A stretch of DNA of 64,000 nucleotides, from the NCBI RefSeq assembly GCF_023520895.1, contig NZ_CP026029.1:1054001-1118000 (forward strand). The letters are read 5' to 3'. The notes beneath the pieces were generated by a model that saw nothing but the letters and a program-made list of their open reading frames with translations, had not been told where the DNA came from and ran no database searches. The first letter of the stretch is position 1; each line of letters opens with the position of its first letter. This DNA comes from Paenibacillus sp. PK3_47 (GTDB lineage Bacteria > Bacillota > Bacilli > Paenibacillales > Paenibacillaceae). The position numbers and the translations under genes are program-made. Positions 34,801-45,487 of this stretch are shown here, piece by piece.

Positions 34801-36339
34801 CCAGTAACAATTGATGTAGGGTTCTCAGTAACTGATAATGTATATGGTATTTATGGCGCAACCTTCAACTTATTGTACGACAATAAAATGGGGGCCCCAT
34901 CGATTACGTCCAGCGTACAGCTGGCAACCTATCAAGAAGCCAACTTTCCAGGTGAAGTCCTGCCTGAATTCACTAATCTTATTCACTTGGATGAAGAAGT
35001 TGATGTTCTGCAATACGGTGTACACCTTACAGACGGAGCGTATACTGAATCCGGTACTGGATCATTGGGTAAATTTACATTTACGCCAACTACTGAGGGA
35101 ACTTACACCTTTACATTATCTGATGTCCTGCTCTGGAGCGACGCTTATTCAGCAACAGTTCCTGCCGGACTCTCAACAGTGAATGTTATTGTGAAAAAAC
35201 CAGTACCAACTATACCAACTAACCCGACTGGCCCGACAGGTTCATCCAGTCCGGTATCATCCTTAAATAACAGCACTGTTCTAGCTGCAGGCCAGCTTAC
35301 TGAGACTACTGATCCAGCAGGTGGTAAACCATCGGCAGTTCTGGCTATCTCTGAGGCAGCCCTTACTGCTTCCTTGGAGAAAGCTTCGGATACCGCAGCT
35401 TCCCTTGATCTCACTGATGTTGAATTTTCCAAATACAGTAAAGTCAGTATCAAGCTAACTGCAGCACAAGCCGAGAAGCTTAAGACCACAGGTAAAGCAC
35501 TTGGATTAGCCGGAAAAGGATTCGCACTGCTAATTCCAGCCGCTACACTATCAGACTTTATTACTGTCAATGGCATTGATATGAGTATCGGCCTTGCAGA
35601 AGGAGCCGACATTGCCAGTCTTGCAGGAAGCGCAGCGCTCGTTGATATTGGCTCCTCCCTGCTGACTATCAAGAATGGCTGGACAAGCGGCAAACCATTA
35701 ACAGTAATTCTTACACTGAACGATGATGGGCAAAAGGATGTCCGCAAGACAGCAGCCTATCAACACACTGCAGACGGTAAAGTTTCGTATCTGCAAGCAG
35801 GTACACTGTCTGAGAACGGTGTCCTGCAGTTCATAGTTACTGGTGACGGTACGTATAGTGCTGCTGCACTGCATAATACTGGCTTTAAAGATACTGCCTT
35901 ACATTGGGCCAAGGATGACATTGAAGTTCTGGCTGCGCATGGAATTATCGCCGGTAAAGGAACTGATGGCAGTTTCAAACCTTCCGACAGCTTGAATCGT
36001 GCTGAACTGCTTACTCTTTTCGACAGGCTGCTTGGCAAAGGAGATACTTGGACTTCTCGTATTAAGGAAACTGGTGCCCGTGAAGTGTTGACCCGCGAAG
36101 AAGCTGTACTCATTGTTACGGCAGCCTTAAAGGCTGATACGGCGGGAGCTATCGGCAGCTTAAACTTCAAAGATACTCCTAAGATCTCTGAAAGTGCCAG
36201 AAATGCCGTTGCTTTCGTTGTCAGCAAAGGCTATTTCAAAGGCGAAGGGGCCAACACTTTTAATCCGGGCGGTACTTTAACCCGAGCTCAAGCTGCAGTA
36301 ATTCTGCATCGTGTATTTGAGGATCTCCGCTCTAATTAA
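31813..36339 (+). CDS. Cell-wall-attached S8 (subtilisin-like) protease with SLH domains
   Basis: A 1508-residue exported protease. Order: signal peptide (residues 1-33, SATSANA end), inhibitor-I9-like propeptide (about 75-180), peptidase S8 with catalytic Asp222 (DTGID), His270 (HGSHVSG), oxyanion Asn356 and Ser562 (GTSMASPHVAG), and an inserted PA domain at about 390-500. Beta-sandwich modules follow to about 970, then a cohesin-like domain at about 981-1130 and a Pro/Thr/Gly linker. The C-terminus has SLH motifs starting at 1357 and about 1451, with a diverged one between. SLH modules bind pyruvylated wall polymer, so the enzyme should sit on the cell surface. It runs against all its neighbours and has its own terminator. 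Confidence 0.93.
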   Translation: MYKRSIRKIGISAASFSLAVSLIFPSATSANAGNFLPPSPNLKNHTSLLNSRLDTTTDSLKQFNLHATSTAIKPQNYAGTSNSSAPLTVIVQLQNDPVKVVESQADNKKGFSPSLQRNLLRAEHNTFKSAASRLGAVTGHEYTEVFNGYAVTLPGNQVDKLLALPGVKAIFSNQTVHALETEAPPSSGGSVQEIVGNGDIFNADKLNDAGIRGDGIKVAVIDTGIDHKHSYLADSYKGGYDVVDDDTDPYETEPDPQYLPIDGNPYETSHGSHVSGIIKSVAPDADIYAYRVLGPYGTGTTADVIKGIELAVSNEDKIDVINLSLGTDVNQQYSPDAIAVDNAAKAGVTVVLAAGNAGPEAQTVGTPGGAHRTISVGASTTPAYVNIFKVGEVDNIYGILGAGSEELPSSAIGQEVVYAGLGSPEDFAKVDVKGKVALVDRGTYTFVSKSANAANAGAIGLLIANNTLGELNLAVDASGVPTYGITKEDGTLIKQTLEAGSSTLDFDIIFDTKNWLAGFSSRGPALPDFTIKPDVLAPGVGINSSVPEWESATGYARINGTSMASPHVAGAAALLLDINPDLTPDQVKVLLSNNATSLVDRKGKFYSLHEQGAGLIDLSKVVNANSIARVSELLDTGRPDIPVESYDTGSLSYGLQTNLPATVSKTVYVDALTSNAKQYSVSVEWRTDHEGITLPSFSDVTAGNYFEVPLTVNANVKAGIYEAILTLTEAGSVSPETLTLPLSVAVGEELRPDTVTDLYVGNDVISPNGDDYLDYTDFSFSVHEPVDSLRMEVADLYTGTVVGDVYATGEKYYRGMYETLEWDGTVFTQGSKDKVHLQDGIYTITPVLNDTTSLDDQSIMFIVDTEAPVVSGLTITEQSQVEEEGQRTAVVSGYIAYDLLLELRAFGEDLNDWLGVAAVFEGIDGEPLQSDGFIDESGYFEIEVPLNDGLNQFYIYAYDFGGNGEAEYAQLLRYDTDVTSYTVAPSASNLEAYVGQPVTIDVGFSVTDNVYGIYGATFNLLYDNKMGAPSITSSVQLATYQEANFPGEVLPEFTNLIHLDEEVDVLQYGVHLTDGAYTESGTGSLGKFTFTPTTEGTYTFTLSDVLLWSDAYSATVPAGLSTVNVIVKKPVPTIPTNPTGPTGSSSPVSSLNNSTVLAAGQLTETTDPAGGKPSAVLAISEAALTASLEKASDTAASLDLTDVEFSKYSKVSIKLTAAQAEKLKTTGKALGLAGKGFALLIPAATLSDFITVNGIDMSIGLAEGADIASLAGSAALVDIGSSLLTIKNGWTSGKPLTVILTLNDDGQKDVRKTAAYQHTADGKVSYLQAGTLSENGVLQFIVTGDGTYSAAALHNTGFKDTALHWAKDDIEVLAAHGIIAGKGTDGSFKPSDSLNRAELLTLFDRLLGKGDTWTSRIKETGAREVLTREEAVLIVTAALKADTAGAIGSLNFKDTPKISESARNAVAFVVSKGYFKGEGANTFNPGGTLTRAQAAVILHRVFEDLRSN

Positions 36340-36371
36340 TTTTAAGAATATATGATCTGATTAGGGCAAGA

Positions 36372-36411
36372 AAAACGGCTGCTACCTTTAGTTCTAGGTA
36401 GCGGCCGTTTT
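36372..36411 (+). terminator. Intrinsic terminator after the S8 protease
   Basis: AAAACGGCTGCTACCT pairs with AGGTAGCGGCCGTTTT (two mismatches or wobbles) around TTAGTTCT. A/T tracts stand on both sides, so it may act in both directions. Confidence 0.85.
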
Positions 36412-36437
36412 CTGTTATAATTCTTTTGAATTTCTGT

Positions 36438-36480
36438 AAAAAAGCCCTCAGTCTCTGCAAATATGCAGAAACTGAGAGCT
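36438..36480 (-). terminator. Intrinsic terminator after dnaJ
   Basis: AGCCCTCAGT-C-TCTGCA pairs with TGCAGA-A-ACTGAGAGCT around AATA, followed on the minus strand by TTTTTT. It begins 18 bp after the dnaJ stop and closes the hrcA operon here. Confidence 0.88.
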
Positions 36481-36498
36481 TGTAATCATGGAATGCAA

Positions 36499-37620
36499 TT
36501 AGTCCCCGCGGAACGCACGCTTCACACGGTCAAAGAAAGACTGCTCCTGCTCATGGGTGTTCTCACCGTCATAGGAAGCAAACTGCCGCAGCAGATCCTT
36601 CTGTTCATCGCTAAGCTTGCTTGGCGTTACAACAATGACACGCACATGCTGATCGCCTGTGCCGTTGCCGCGCAGACGCGGAACGCCTTTGCCCTTGAGG
36701 CGGAAGAAGGTGCCGGTCTGTGTTCCCGCAGGAATTTTGAGCTTCACTTTCTCCGTTAAGGTAGGGATCTCAATTTCGTCCCCGAGTGCTGCTTGAGCGA
36801 ACGTAAGCGGAACCTCGCACATGATATCATCATTTTCGCGCACAAAGAAATCATGGCTCTTCACGCGGATGACAATATAGAGGTCGCCGGCCGGGCCGCC
36901 GCGTGTGCCGCCTTCGCCTTCACCGCTCATGCGCAGCTGTGCGCCATCATCGACGCCTGCAGGAATGCGCACATGGATCTTGCGCTGCTTTTTAACTTTA
37001 CCCTGTCCTGCACATGTTGGACATTTTTCCTTAATGATCTTACCTGAGCCGCTGCAATTCGAGCAGGGACGGCGGTTACGCATCTGTCCAAGCGGTGTAT
37101 TCTGGACGAATTCCTGTTGGCCGCTGCCGTGGCATACGGAACAGGTCTCCGGTTTGGTGCCTGGTTTAGCCCCGGAGCCAAAGCAGGTATCGCAGGACTC
37201 CGTACGCGGAATGGTAATGTCGGTTTCTTTGCCGAACACCGCTTCCTTGAATTCAATGGTCATGGTGTACTGTAAGTCGCCGCCGCGCTGCGGAGCGTTC
37301 GGATCACGGCGTCCGCCGCCGCCGAAGAACATATCGAAGATATCGCCAAGTCCGCCGAAATCCCCGCCGCCGCCAAAGCCGCCGCCCATTCCCTGGTTAG
37401 GGTCAATATGGCCATACTGGTCATAACGGGCGCGCTGCTGGCCGTCACTCAGTACATCGTAGGCTTCCTTCACTTCTTTGAATTTCGCCTCTGCGTCGCT
37501 GGCTTTGTTGACGTCCGGATGATACTGGCGTGCCAGCTTGCGGTATGCCTTCTTCACTTCATCGTCTGATGCATCTCTGCCAATGCCCAGAACCTCATAA
37601 TAATCACGTTTATCTGCCAC
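36499..37620 (-). CDS. dnaJ: DnaJ chaperone
   Basis: A 373-residue Hsp40 co-chaperone that delivers substrates to DnaK and stimulates its ATPase. The J domain with HPD (YHPDVN near residue 33) is followed by a Gly/Phe-rich segment ([14 protein letters not shown]), four CxxCxGxG zinc repeats ([32 protein letters not shown]) and the substrate-binding C-terminus. The GTG at 37620 follows GGAGGTGAAAGCA and gives [12 protein letters not shown]. It is the last gene of the hrcA operon in this genome, because prmA is 11.5 kb away. Confidence 0.97.
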   Translation of the reverse strand: MADKRDYYEVLGIGRDASDDEVKKAYRKLARQYHPDVNKASDAEAKFKEVKEAYDVLSDGQQRARYDQYGHIDPNQGMGGGFGGGGDFGGLGDIFDMFFGGGGRRDPNAPQRGGDLQYTMTIEFKEAVFGKETDITIPRTESCDTCFGSGAKPGTKPETCSVCHGSGQQEFVQNTPLGQMRNRRPCSNCSGSGKIIKEKCPTCAGQGKVKKQRKIHVRIPAGVDDGAQLRMSGEGEGGTRGGPAGDLYIVIRVKSHDFFVRENDDIMCEVPLTFAQAALGDEIEIPTLTEKVKLKIPAGTQTGTFFRLKGKGVPRLRGNGTGDQHVRVIVVTPSKLSDEQKDLLRQFASYDGENTHEQEQSFFDRVKRAFRGD

Positions 37621-37677
37621 TGCTTTCACCTCCGCACATCAATATCCATAAAGCCTTTAACATGTCAAAAGGAAAGG

Positions 37678-37702
37678 CAAAACACGGGATGCCCCGGTTT
37701 TG
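37678..37702 (-). terminator. Hairpin between dnaK and dnaJ
   Basis: CAAAAC-A-CGGG pairs with CCCG-GTTTTG around ATGC, with a T/C-rich stretch after it on the minus strand. It could lower dnaJ expression relative to dnaK or mark an RNA processing site. Confidence 0.35.
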
Positions 37703-37740
37703 ACCTTCCCTTCGTACACCATAAGATTTATCGTTTAAGG

Positions 37741-39633
<1,893 letters not shown>

Positions 39634-39758
39634 TCAATAATAATGATCAGCAAAATGCTTAACAGATCCTGCCGGTCCATAACGATGCCTCCGGAGGTCT
39701 ATTCCGGCTTAGACATCAGCTTAAGGCAGCCGGTTACAACCGGCCTTATATAGACAAG

Positions 39759-40349
39759 CTACATGCTGACTTTGACCATGGCAGGACGAAGTACTTTATC
39801 TTTCAGGAGATAGCCCTTCTGGACTTCTTCCGTCACGATGCCTTCCTCATGCTCATCGCTTTCCACCTGCATGATGGCCTGATGATATTCAGGGTTAAAA
39901 GGCTGACCTACGGTCTCCATAGCTGTGAGCCCTTCAGACTTCAGTACTCCCTCCAGCTGACGGAAGATCATATTTACGCCCTTGGAAAATGCCTCGGAAT
40001 CCGCACTTGCCGGAGCTGTAGCCAACGCACGTTCAAAGTTGTCCAGAACCGGAAGCAGCTCGTTCACAAGCTTGGAAGTCGCGTATTGCGCCAGCTCCTC
40101 TTTTTCCTTCAGGGTCCGGCGGCGGAAGTTATCATAATCAGCCTGCACACGCAGCGCACGTGCCTGATGCTCCTCAGCAAGCGCCTGGAGGCGCTTCACG
40201 CTCTCACCGCTCTCCGAAGCCTCCTCGAAGGTCTCTTCAGCTGCAGATGAGCCGTTATCCTGTGCTGCTTCGGCCTCATCAGCCGCCTGGTTCTCATTTA
40301 TAGCCTGATCTTTAATCTCGTTTGAATCTTGCACCTGTTCCTCTTTCAA
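39759..40349 (-). CDS. grpE: GrpE nucleotide exchange factor
   Basis: A 196-residue nucleotide exchange factor for DnaK. An acidic, disordered Glu/Ala-rich N-terminus (about 60 residues) is followed by a coiled coil (AEEHQARALRVQADYDNFRRRT) and the beta-wing head (PFNPEYHQAIMQVE, VRPAMVKVS-type end). It starts with TTG behind a strong AAGGAGGTGAAGACAAC site. It lies 48 bp after hrcA and 176 bp before dnaK, in the usual order. Confidence 0.97.
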   Translation of the reverse strand: MKEEQVQDSNEIKDQAINENQAADEAEAAQDNGSSAAEETFEEASESGESVKRLQALAEEHQARALRVQADYDNFRRRTLKEKEELAQYATSKLVNELLPVLDNFERALATAPASADSEAFSKGVNMIFRQLEGVLKSEGLTAMETVGQPFNPEYHQAIMQVESDEHEEGIVTEEVQKGYLLKDKVLRPAMVKVSM

Positions 40350-40397
40350 GTTGTCTTCACCTCCTTAAAATCATCCGTGTTGTCAGTTATACTCTGT

Positions 40398-41429
40398 TCA
40401 CTTATACCAGTGTGCCAGCGCTGCTGTCAAATCCCGGGATAAAATCCCGAGGATCCCCATTACCCGGGCATACTCCATACGGGTCGGTCCCAGGATGCCG
40501 ATGCTTCCCAGTGCCTTGCCGTCCAGAGAATAGCTGGCGGTAATCAGACTGCAATTCGCAAAGGCCTCATGCTTATTCTCCGTACCGATGCGCACCTGTA
40601 TACCAGGTCCGCCGGAAGCGGGGGCCAGCATTTTGAGCAGGGTCGGCGTCTCTTCCAGCAGGTCGAGAATCGTCTTGACCTTGTCGACGTCCTTGAACTC
40701 CGGCTGGGTCAGCATATTGGTCGCTCCGCTAAGATAGATCCGCTGCTCATGATCGCTTTCCAGCGCCTGGTCCAGCACCTGCATTAATTCTTCATAGTGG
40801 GAAATGTGGCGCTGCATTTCTTCGCCCAGCTCGGAATAGAGCTGGCTCTTCAGCTTATATAGCGGTACATTCACCAGCTTGCTGTTCAGCAGGTTGACCA
40901 CCTTCTCCATTTCGGAGAGTGAAATCTCCGGAGGGATCTGAACCGTCCGGTTCTCCACCTGTCCGGTGCTGGTTACAATAATCGCGACGGCATGGTTGCC
41001 GTCAAGCGGAAGCAGCTGAAAATGGCGCAATGAAGTATGAAAAACCTCCGGTCCCAGAAGGATGGAAGTGTAATTCGTCATATTGGAAAGAATCATTGCC
41101 GCATGCTGGATAACCTGTTCTGTCTGATTCAGCTTCTCGGCGAAAAAAGCGCGGATCGTGCCCATATCGGCCGACTCGGCGGAATTCCACGGTACCAGGT
41201 GATCCACATAATAGCGGTAGCCTTTATGTGAAGGTATTCTGCCTGCCGATGTATGGGGCTGCTCGAGATATCCTAATTCCTCCAGGTCAGCCATTTCGTT
41301 ACGAATGGTAGCAGGACTGTAACCTACATCTCCGCGTTTGGAAATGCTGCGTGAGCCTACCGGCTCAGCGGAAGAAATATAATCATCTACAATAGCGTTA
41401 AGTATCATTCTCTGGCGTTCAGTTAACAT
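40398..41429 (-). CDS. hrcA: HrcA heat-inducible repressor
   Basis: A 343-residue winged-helix repressor that binds CIRCE and is kept active by GroEL. The start MLTERQRMILNAIVDDYISSAEPVGSRSISKR, described here as residues 1-32, is diagnostic. The wing region and a C-terminal GAF-like dimer domain follow. It is first in the operon with its own CIRCE 35 bp upstream, so it represses itself, grpE, dnaK and dnaJ. Confidence 0.97.
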   Translation of the reverse strand: MLTERQRMILNAIVDDYISSAEPVGSRSISKRGDVGYSPATIRNEMADLEELGYLEQPHTSAGRIPSHKGYRYYVDHLVPWNSAESADMGTIRAFFAEKLNQTEQVIQHAAMILSNMTNYTSILLGPEVFHTSLRHFQLLPLDGNHAVAIIVTSTGQVENRTVQIPPEISLSEMEKVVNLLNSKLVNVPLYKLKSQLYSELGEEMQRHISHYEELMQVLDQALESDHEQRIYLSGATNMLTQPEFKDVDKVKTILDLLEETPTLLKMLAPASGGPGIQVRIGTENKHEAFANCSLITASYSLDGKALGSIGILGPTRMEYARVMGILGILSRDLTAALAHWYK

Positions 41430-41463
41430 GTAATCCCCTCCTATCGGCTGTGGCTCCGATTCG

Positions 41464-41490
41464 TTAGCACTCTGTCTAGATGAGTGCTAA
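41464..41490. promoter_or_regulatory. CIRCE operator
   Basis: TTAGCACTC-N9-GAGTGCTAA, a perfect match to the CIRCE consensus, lies between the hrcA promoter and start codon. HrcA binds it; loss of active HrcA upon heat derepresses the operon. Confidence 0.98.
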
Positions 41491-41501
41491 CCACTAATAC
41501 A

Positions 41502-41531
41502 AAAATACCAAACTGACCTTGAGATTGTCAA
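41502..41531 (-). promoter_or_regulatory. Sigma-A promoter of the hrcA operon
   Basis: On the minus strand TTGACA (41531-41526), 18 bp, then TATTTT (41507-41502). Transcription would start at or in the CIRCE element, the usual arrangement. Confidence 0.75.
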
Positions 41532-41545
41532 GTCAGTTCGGCATC

Positions 41546-41590
41546 AAAAAACCGCCCCGCTAAATAACGCGATCCTTAGAGCGGAGCGGT
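41546..41590 (-). terminator. Intrinsic terminator after the GNAT gene
   Basis: CCGC-C-CCGCT pairs with AGCGG-A-GCGG with a loop of about 18 bases. It is followed on the minus strand by TTTTTTG, just before the hrcA promoter. Confidence 0.8.
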
Positions 41591-41636
41591 TCTTTATTTA
41601 TATAAGTCCGGCCCCGGCCGCTGCCTGCCCGGTTCA

Positions 41637-42146
41637 TTAGCCCAGCATCTTAAGAACGGCAATTTCATCGCAGGCATGCTGCTTCTTGCAGTTCACACAA
41701 TCCGTCCATACTTTCTCGGGAAAAATCTCTTTCTCGACGACGGTAAAGCCGTTCTTGAGAAAAAAATCAACGGCATAGGTTAACGCCATAATTTTCGGAA
41801 TCCCCTGACGTCTCGCTTCCTCTGTCAGCTTATCCAGAATCATCGTGCCTACACCTTTCCCCTTGCCCTCATCACGCAGGCCAATGGAACGGACTTCCAC
41901 AAGATCATTTCCCAGTCTGAACAGCGATCCGCAGCCGACGAACTGCCCGTTAATCTCGGCAATGACGAACTGGTCGATCTGGCGAGTCAGTGCCTGCCTT
42001 GAACGGGGCAGCATAATTCCACGTTGTGCATATTCTTCTATCATTAAATACAGTGGTTCTACATCCTCCACCGTGGCGTTTCTGCATATTACTGTCTGGT
42101 CTTCCTGAGAAGCTGTATGGCGAAGCATTTCCGGCTTGACAAGCAC
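41637..42146 (-). CDS. GNAT N-acetyltransferase, ArgA-like
   Basis: A GNAT-fold acyltransferase of about 169 residues. The acetyl-CoA loop is GKGKGVGTMILDKL. The C-terminus PEKVWTDCVNCKKQHACDEIAV is the Cys-rich tail typical of the COG1246 group, which includes ArgA-type N-acetylglutamate synthases and domains fused to ArgH. I prefer the GTG at 42146 because AAGGGG lies eight bases before it; the GTG at 42155 overlaps the site. No arginine genes are nearby, so the substrate is open. It sits between hemW and hrcA and has its own terminator. Confidence 0.8.
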   Translation of the reverse strand: MLVKPEMLRHTASQEDQTVICRNATVEDVEPLYLMIEEYAQRGIMLPRSRQALTRQIDQFVIAEINGQFVGCGSLFRLGNDLVEVRSIGLRDEGKGKGVGTMILDKLTEEARRQGIPKIMALTYAVDFFLKNGFTVVEKEIFPEKVWTDCVNCKKQHACDEIAVLKMLG

Positions 42147-42218
42147 TTGACTCACCCCTTGTTGTTAATATGAATAAATATACAACATGGTGAATTACAA
42201 TTCAAGGGATATTTAAAA

Positions 42219-43391
42219 TTAAACCTCTGTCAAAGCGCCGACAAACGCTCCGAAAACATCGTTACCAAACAGAATTCCCTGCTTGCTCAGACGGTAGACG
42301 CCGCCCTCATGCTCAAGCAGGCCCGCATTCAGCATCTTATGCAGCGGCTGAGCAAAAATTTCCTCCATTGATCTGCCGAACTGCACCTGAAAGGCCTCGT
42401 CCGATACCCCGTCACGCATGCGCAGGCCTACCATCATAAAGTCCTCCATCGCTTCCTGCACAGGGATTTCAAAGGTATCCAGACGCGGCAGCCCGCTGCG
42501 GGATGCTTCAACATAAGGGTTAACCCCCTTAATGTTGATATGCCGCCGGCGTTTTACATAGCCGTGTGCTCCGGCGCCAAGCCCGTAATAGTCTTCATTC
42601 CGCCAGTACGTAATATTATGGCGGCTCTCCATGCCGGGTTTGGCAAAGTTGCTGATTTCATACTGGCCGTAGCCTGCAGCTTCCATCTTCGACATGAGCA
42701 GCAGATACATCTCCAGTTCATCCTCTTCGCTGGGGAGCGGAAGCTTGTTTTTGTTGAACAGGGTGTGGAAAAGCGTATTCTCCTCTACCTTCAGGCTGTA
42801 GATCGAATAATGGGGCAGATCAAGCTCCAGCGCCTTACGCACACTCTCGGCAAGCATCTCTACCGTCTGGTTCGGCAGACCGAACATGAGATCCACAGAC
42901 AGATTGTTCAAGCCGACGGCTCTGGCGTTCTCCAGACTGCGGTAGACGTCATCCACATTATGGATGCGGCCAATGCCGCTCAGCAGCTCATTCTGGAAAG
43001 CCTGAACGCCGAAGCTCACCCGGTTCACGCCGCCTTCCTTCATCACTTGCAGCTTGTCCTTATCAGTGGTTCCCGGATTAGCCTCCATTGAAAATTCGAT
43101 ATTCTCATCCCAATGCGGAAAATGCCTGCGGACCGACTTCAGGAAAAAGGCCATTTCATCCGGCTTCAGCACGGTTGGTGTCCCTCCGCCGACAAAGATT
43201 GTCTTGATTACACCCGGAGGAGTCTGCTGCACAGTCAGTTCCATCTCCCGGTCCAGGGCATGCAGGTAGTCCATCACCGGCTGATCCTTCAGGACATAGG
43301 AGTTAAAATCACAGTAAAAGCACTTATTCGTGCAAAACGGAATATGGATATATACGGCCTCAGGGGGACGGCCGTTGGTTTGGGTTGTCAT
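42219..43391 (-). CDS. hemW: HemW, radical-SAM heme chaperone
   Basis: A 390-residue protein of the HemN-like radical-SAM group. The cluster motif is Cys20, Cys24, Cys27 (CTNKCFYC), and the family block AVYIHIPFC precedes it. The C-terminal HemW domain is present (DFMMVGLRMRDGV). Unlike true HemN it lacks the extra N-terminal residues for coproporphyrinogen oxidation; HemW proteins bind and deliver heme. AAAAAGGAGA precedes the ATG. Order lepA-hemW-hrcA as in B. subtilis (hemN/hemW at that locus). Confidence 0.95.
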   Translation of the reverse strand: MTTQTNGRPPEAVYIHIPFCTNKCFYCDFNSYVLKDQPVMDYLHALDREMELTVQQTPPGVIKTIFVGGGTPTVLKPDEMAFFLKSVRRHFPHWDENIEFSMEANPGTTDKDKLQVMKEGGVNRVSFGVQAFQNELLSGIGRIHNVDDVYRSLENARAVGLNNLSVDLMFGLPNQTVEMLAESVRKALELDLPHYSIYSLKVEENTLFHTLFNKNKLPLPSEEDELEMYLLLMSKMEAAGYGQYEISNFAKPGMESRHNITYWRNEDYYGLGAGAHGYVKRRRHINIKGVNPYVEASRSGLPRLDTFEIPVQEAMEDFMMVGLRMRDGVSDEAFQVQFGRSMEEIFAQPLHKMLNAGLLEHEGGVYRLSKQGILFGNDVFGAFVGALTEV

Positions 43392-43453
43392 AGCTGTCTC
43401 CTTTTTGTCTGTTCTTGTTAACCTCTATATAAATGGCTTATTGTAATAGCCAG

Positions 43454-43479
43454 AAAAGGGAAGCCGTGAGGCTTCCCTT
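43454..43479 (-). terminator. Intrinsic terminator after lepA
   Basis: AAGGGAAGCC-GTGA-GGCTTCCCTT, a perfect 10-bp stem, is followed on the minus strand by TTTC. It lies 58 bp after the lepA stop and before hemW. Confidence 0.85.
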
Positions 43480-43537
43480 CAGTGTCTGTTCGTCAATATC
43501 TGCCAGACGGCAGCAGGACTTTCGTCAGCAGCCGCAG

Positions 43538-45352
43538 TTATTCGTCGATCTTAAGCACCGCCATGAATGCTTCCTGAGGCACCTCAACACTGCCGACCTG
43601 CTTCATGCGTTTCTTACCTTCCTTCTGCTTCTCGAGCAGCTTCCGCTTACGCGAGATGTCACCGCCGTAGCATTTGGCAAGAACGTTCTTGCGCATCGCC
43701 TTAACGGTCTCCCGGGCCACAACCTTGGTTCCGACAGACGCTTGAATCGGCACCTCGAACATCTGCCGCGGAATGATGCCGCGCAGCTTCTCGCAGATAA
43801 TGCGTCCGCGGTTGTACGCGCGGTCGCGGTGGACGATGAACGACAGGGCATCCACCTGCTCTCCGTTAAGGAGAATATCCATCTTCACCAGATTCGACTG
43901 GCGGTAGCCGGAAATCTCGTAATCGAAGGAGGCATAGCCCTTTGTTCCGGACTTCAGCTGATCAAAGAAATCATAAACGATTTCCGAAAGCGGGATCTGG
44001 TAAGTGATTGTTACCCGGTTGGAATCCAGGTACTCCATGTTCACAAACTCACCGCGTTTGTTCTGGCAAAGCTCCATTACAGTTCCGACGAAATCATTCG
44101 GAACGATAACCGCAGCTTTGACATAAGGCTCTTCGACATAATCAATGGTACCGATCTCCGGATAGTTCGAAGGGTTATCAATCTGTATAACCTCGCCGTT
44201 TGTCAGTGCAATCCGGTAGATAACACTCGGCGCCGTCGTAATCAGCGGAAGGTTGAACTCGCGCTCAATGCGCTCCTGGATAATCTCCATGTGCAGCAGT
44301 CCAAGGAAGCCGCAGCGGAAACCGAACCCCAGTGCACTGGAGCTCTCCGGCTCAAAGCTGAGCGAAGCATCATTAAGCTGAAGCTTCTCCAGCGCTTCAC
44401 GCAGGTCGTTATAGTCTGAAGTCTCGATCGGATAGAGACCGCAGTATACCATCGGGTTAATCTTGCGGTAACCAGGCAGCGGCTCCGGTGTCGGATTCTT
44501 CGCATCCGTTACCGTATCCCCGACACGGGTGTCGCCGACATGCTTGATTCCGGCTACGATAAAGCCTACGTCGCCGATATTAAGCTCTTCCACAATGCTC
44601 ATGCGCGGCATAAATGCGCCGACCTCGATAACCTCGAATACTTTATCGGTCGCCATCATTTTGATCTTCGAACCGGCACGGATTTTGCCGTCAATGACGC
44701 GGACATAGACAATAACGCCCTTGTACGGATCATAGTGGGAGTCAAAAATCAGCGCCTTCAGCGGCTGATCAGCGTCACCGGACGGTGCCGGAACCTGCTT
44801 GACTACCTGTTCCAGAATTTCTTTAATCCCGATACCGGCTTTGGCGGAAGCAAGCACGGCTTCACTGGCATCGAGTCCGATTACGTCCTCAATTTCCTGC
44901 TTCACCCGTTCCGGGTCTGCGCTCGGCAGATCAATCTTGTTAACGACAGGCAAAATTTCCAGGTTGTTGTCCAGCGCCAGATACACATTGGCCAGGGTCT
45001 GGGCTTCGATGCCTTGAGCGGCATCCACTACCAGCAGTGCGCCTTCGCAGGCAGCAAGACTCCGTGAGACCTCGTAAGTGAAGTCGACGTGCCCCGGTGT
45101 ATCAATCAGGTTCAGCAAATACTCCTGGCCGTCATCGGCCCGGTAGGTAAGACGCACGGCCTGCAGCTTAATGGTAATCCCGCGTTCGCGCTCCAGGTCC
45201 ATCTGGTCAAGCACCTGCTCCTGCATTTCGCGCGAGCTGAGTGCTCCAGTGTACTCCAGAATGCGGTCAGCCAGTGTCGATTTACCGTGGTCTATATGTG
45301 CAATAATCGAGAAATTGCGGATTTGTTGTTGTCTTTTCTGAACGTCAGTCAT
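43538..45352 (-). CDS. lepA: LepA, elongation factor 4
   Basis: A 604-residue translational GTPase that acts on ribosomes in a back-translocated or stalled state and assists initiation and assembly. G motifs: AHIDHGKST (G1), DTPGH (G3) and NKIDLP (G4). EF-G-like domains III and V and the LepA-specific C-terminal domain ending in [18 protein letters not shown] follow. A GGGGGTAAGGA site precedes the ATG. The order spoIIP-yqxA-lepA-hemW is conserved. Confidence 0.98.
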   Translation of the reverse strand: MTDVQKRQQQIRNFSIIAHIDHGKSTLADRILEYTGALSSREMQEQVLDQMDLERERGITIKLQAVRLTYRADDGQEYLLNLIDTPGHVDFTYEVSRSLAACEGALLVVDAAQGIEAQTLANVYLALDNNLEILPVVNKIDLPSADPERVKQEIEDVIGLDASEAVLASAKAGIGIKEILEQVVKQVPAPSGDADQPLKALIFDSHYDPYKGVIVYVRVIDGKIRAGSKIKMMATDKVFEVIEVGAFMPRMSIVEELNIGDVGFIVAGIKHVGDTRVGDTVTDAKNPTPEPLPGYRKINPMVYCGLYPIETSDYNDLREALEKLQLNDASLSFEPESSSALGFGFRCGFLGLLHMEIIQERIEREFNLPLITTAPSVIYRIALTNGEVIQIDNPSNYPEIGTIDYVEEPYVKAAVIVPNDFVGTVMELCQNKRGEFVNMEYLDSNRVTITYQIPLSEIVYDFFDQLKSGTKGYASFDYEISGYRQSNLVKMDILLNGEQVDALSFIVHRDRAYNRGRIICEKLRGIIPRQMFEVPIQASVGTKVVARETVKAMRKNVLAKCYGGDISRKRKLLEKQKEGKKRMKQVGSVEVPQEAFMAVLKIDE

Positions 45353-45435
45353 TCCTTACCCCCACAGACAGCCTAATGTTAATCCTCTTATTATAGCAGT
45401 ACAGGACTGCCCCAGCAATCCCGGCGGCCCGGAAA

Positions 45436-45472
45436 GTAAAAGAAACGGCCCTTCCTTTGCCAGGAAAAGCCG
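45436..45472 (-). terminator. Intrinsic terminator after the YqxA-like gene
   Basis: On the minus strand CGGCTTTTCCT pairs with AGGAAGGGCCG (two G-U pairs), followed by TTTCTTTTAC. It starts 16 bp after the stop. Confidence 0.75.
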
Positions 45473-45487
45473 GAGCGTTTAGAACTC

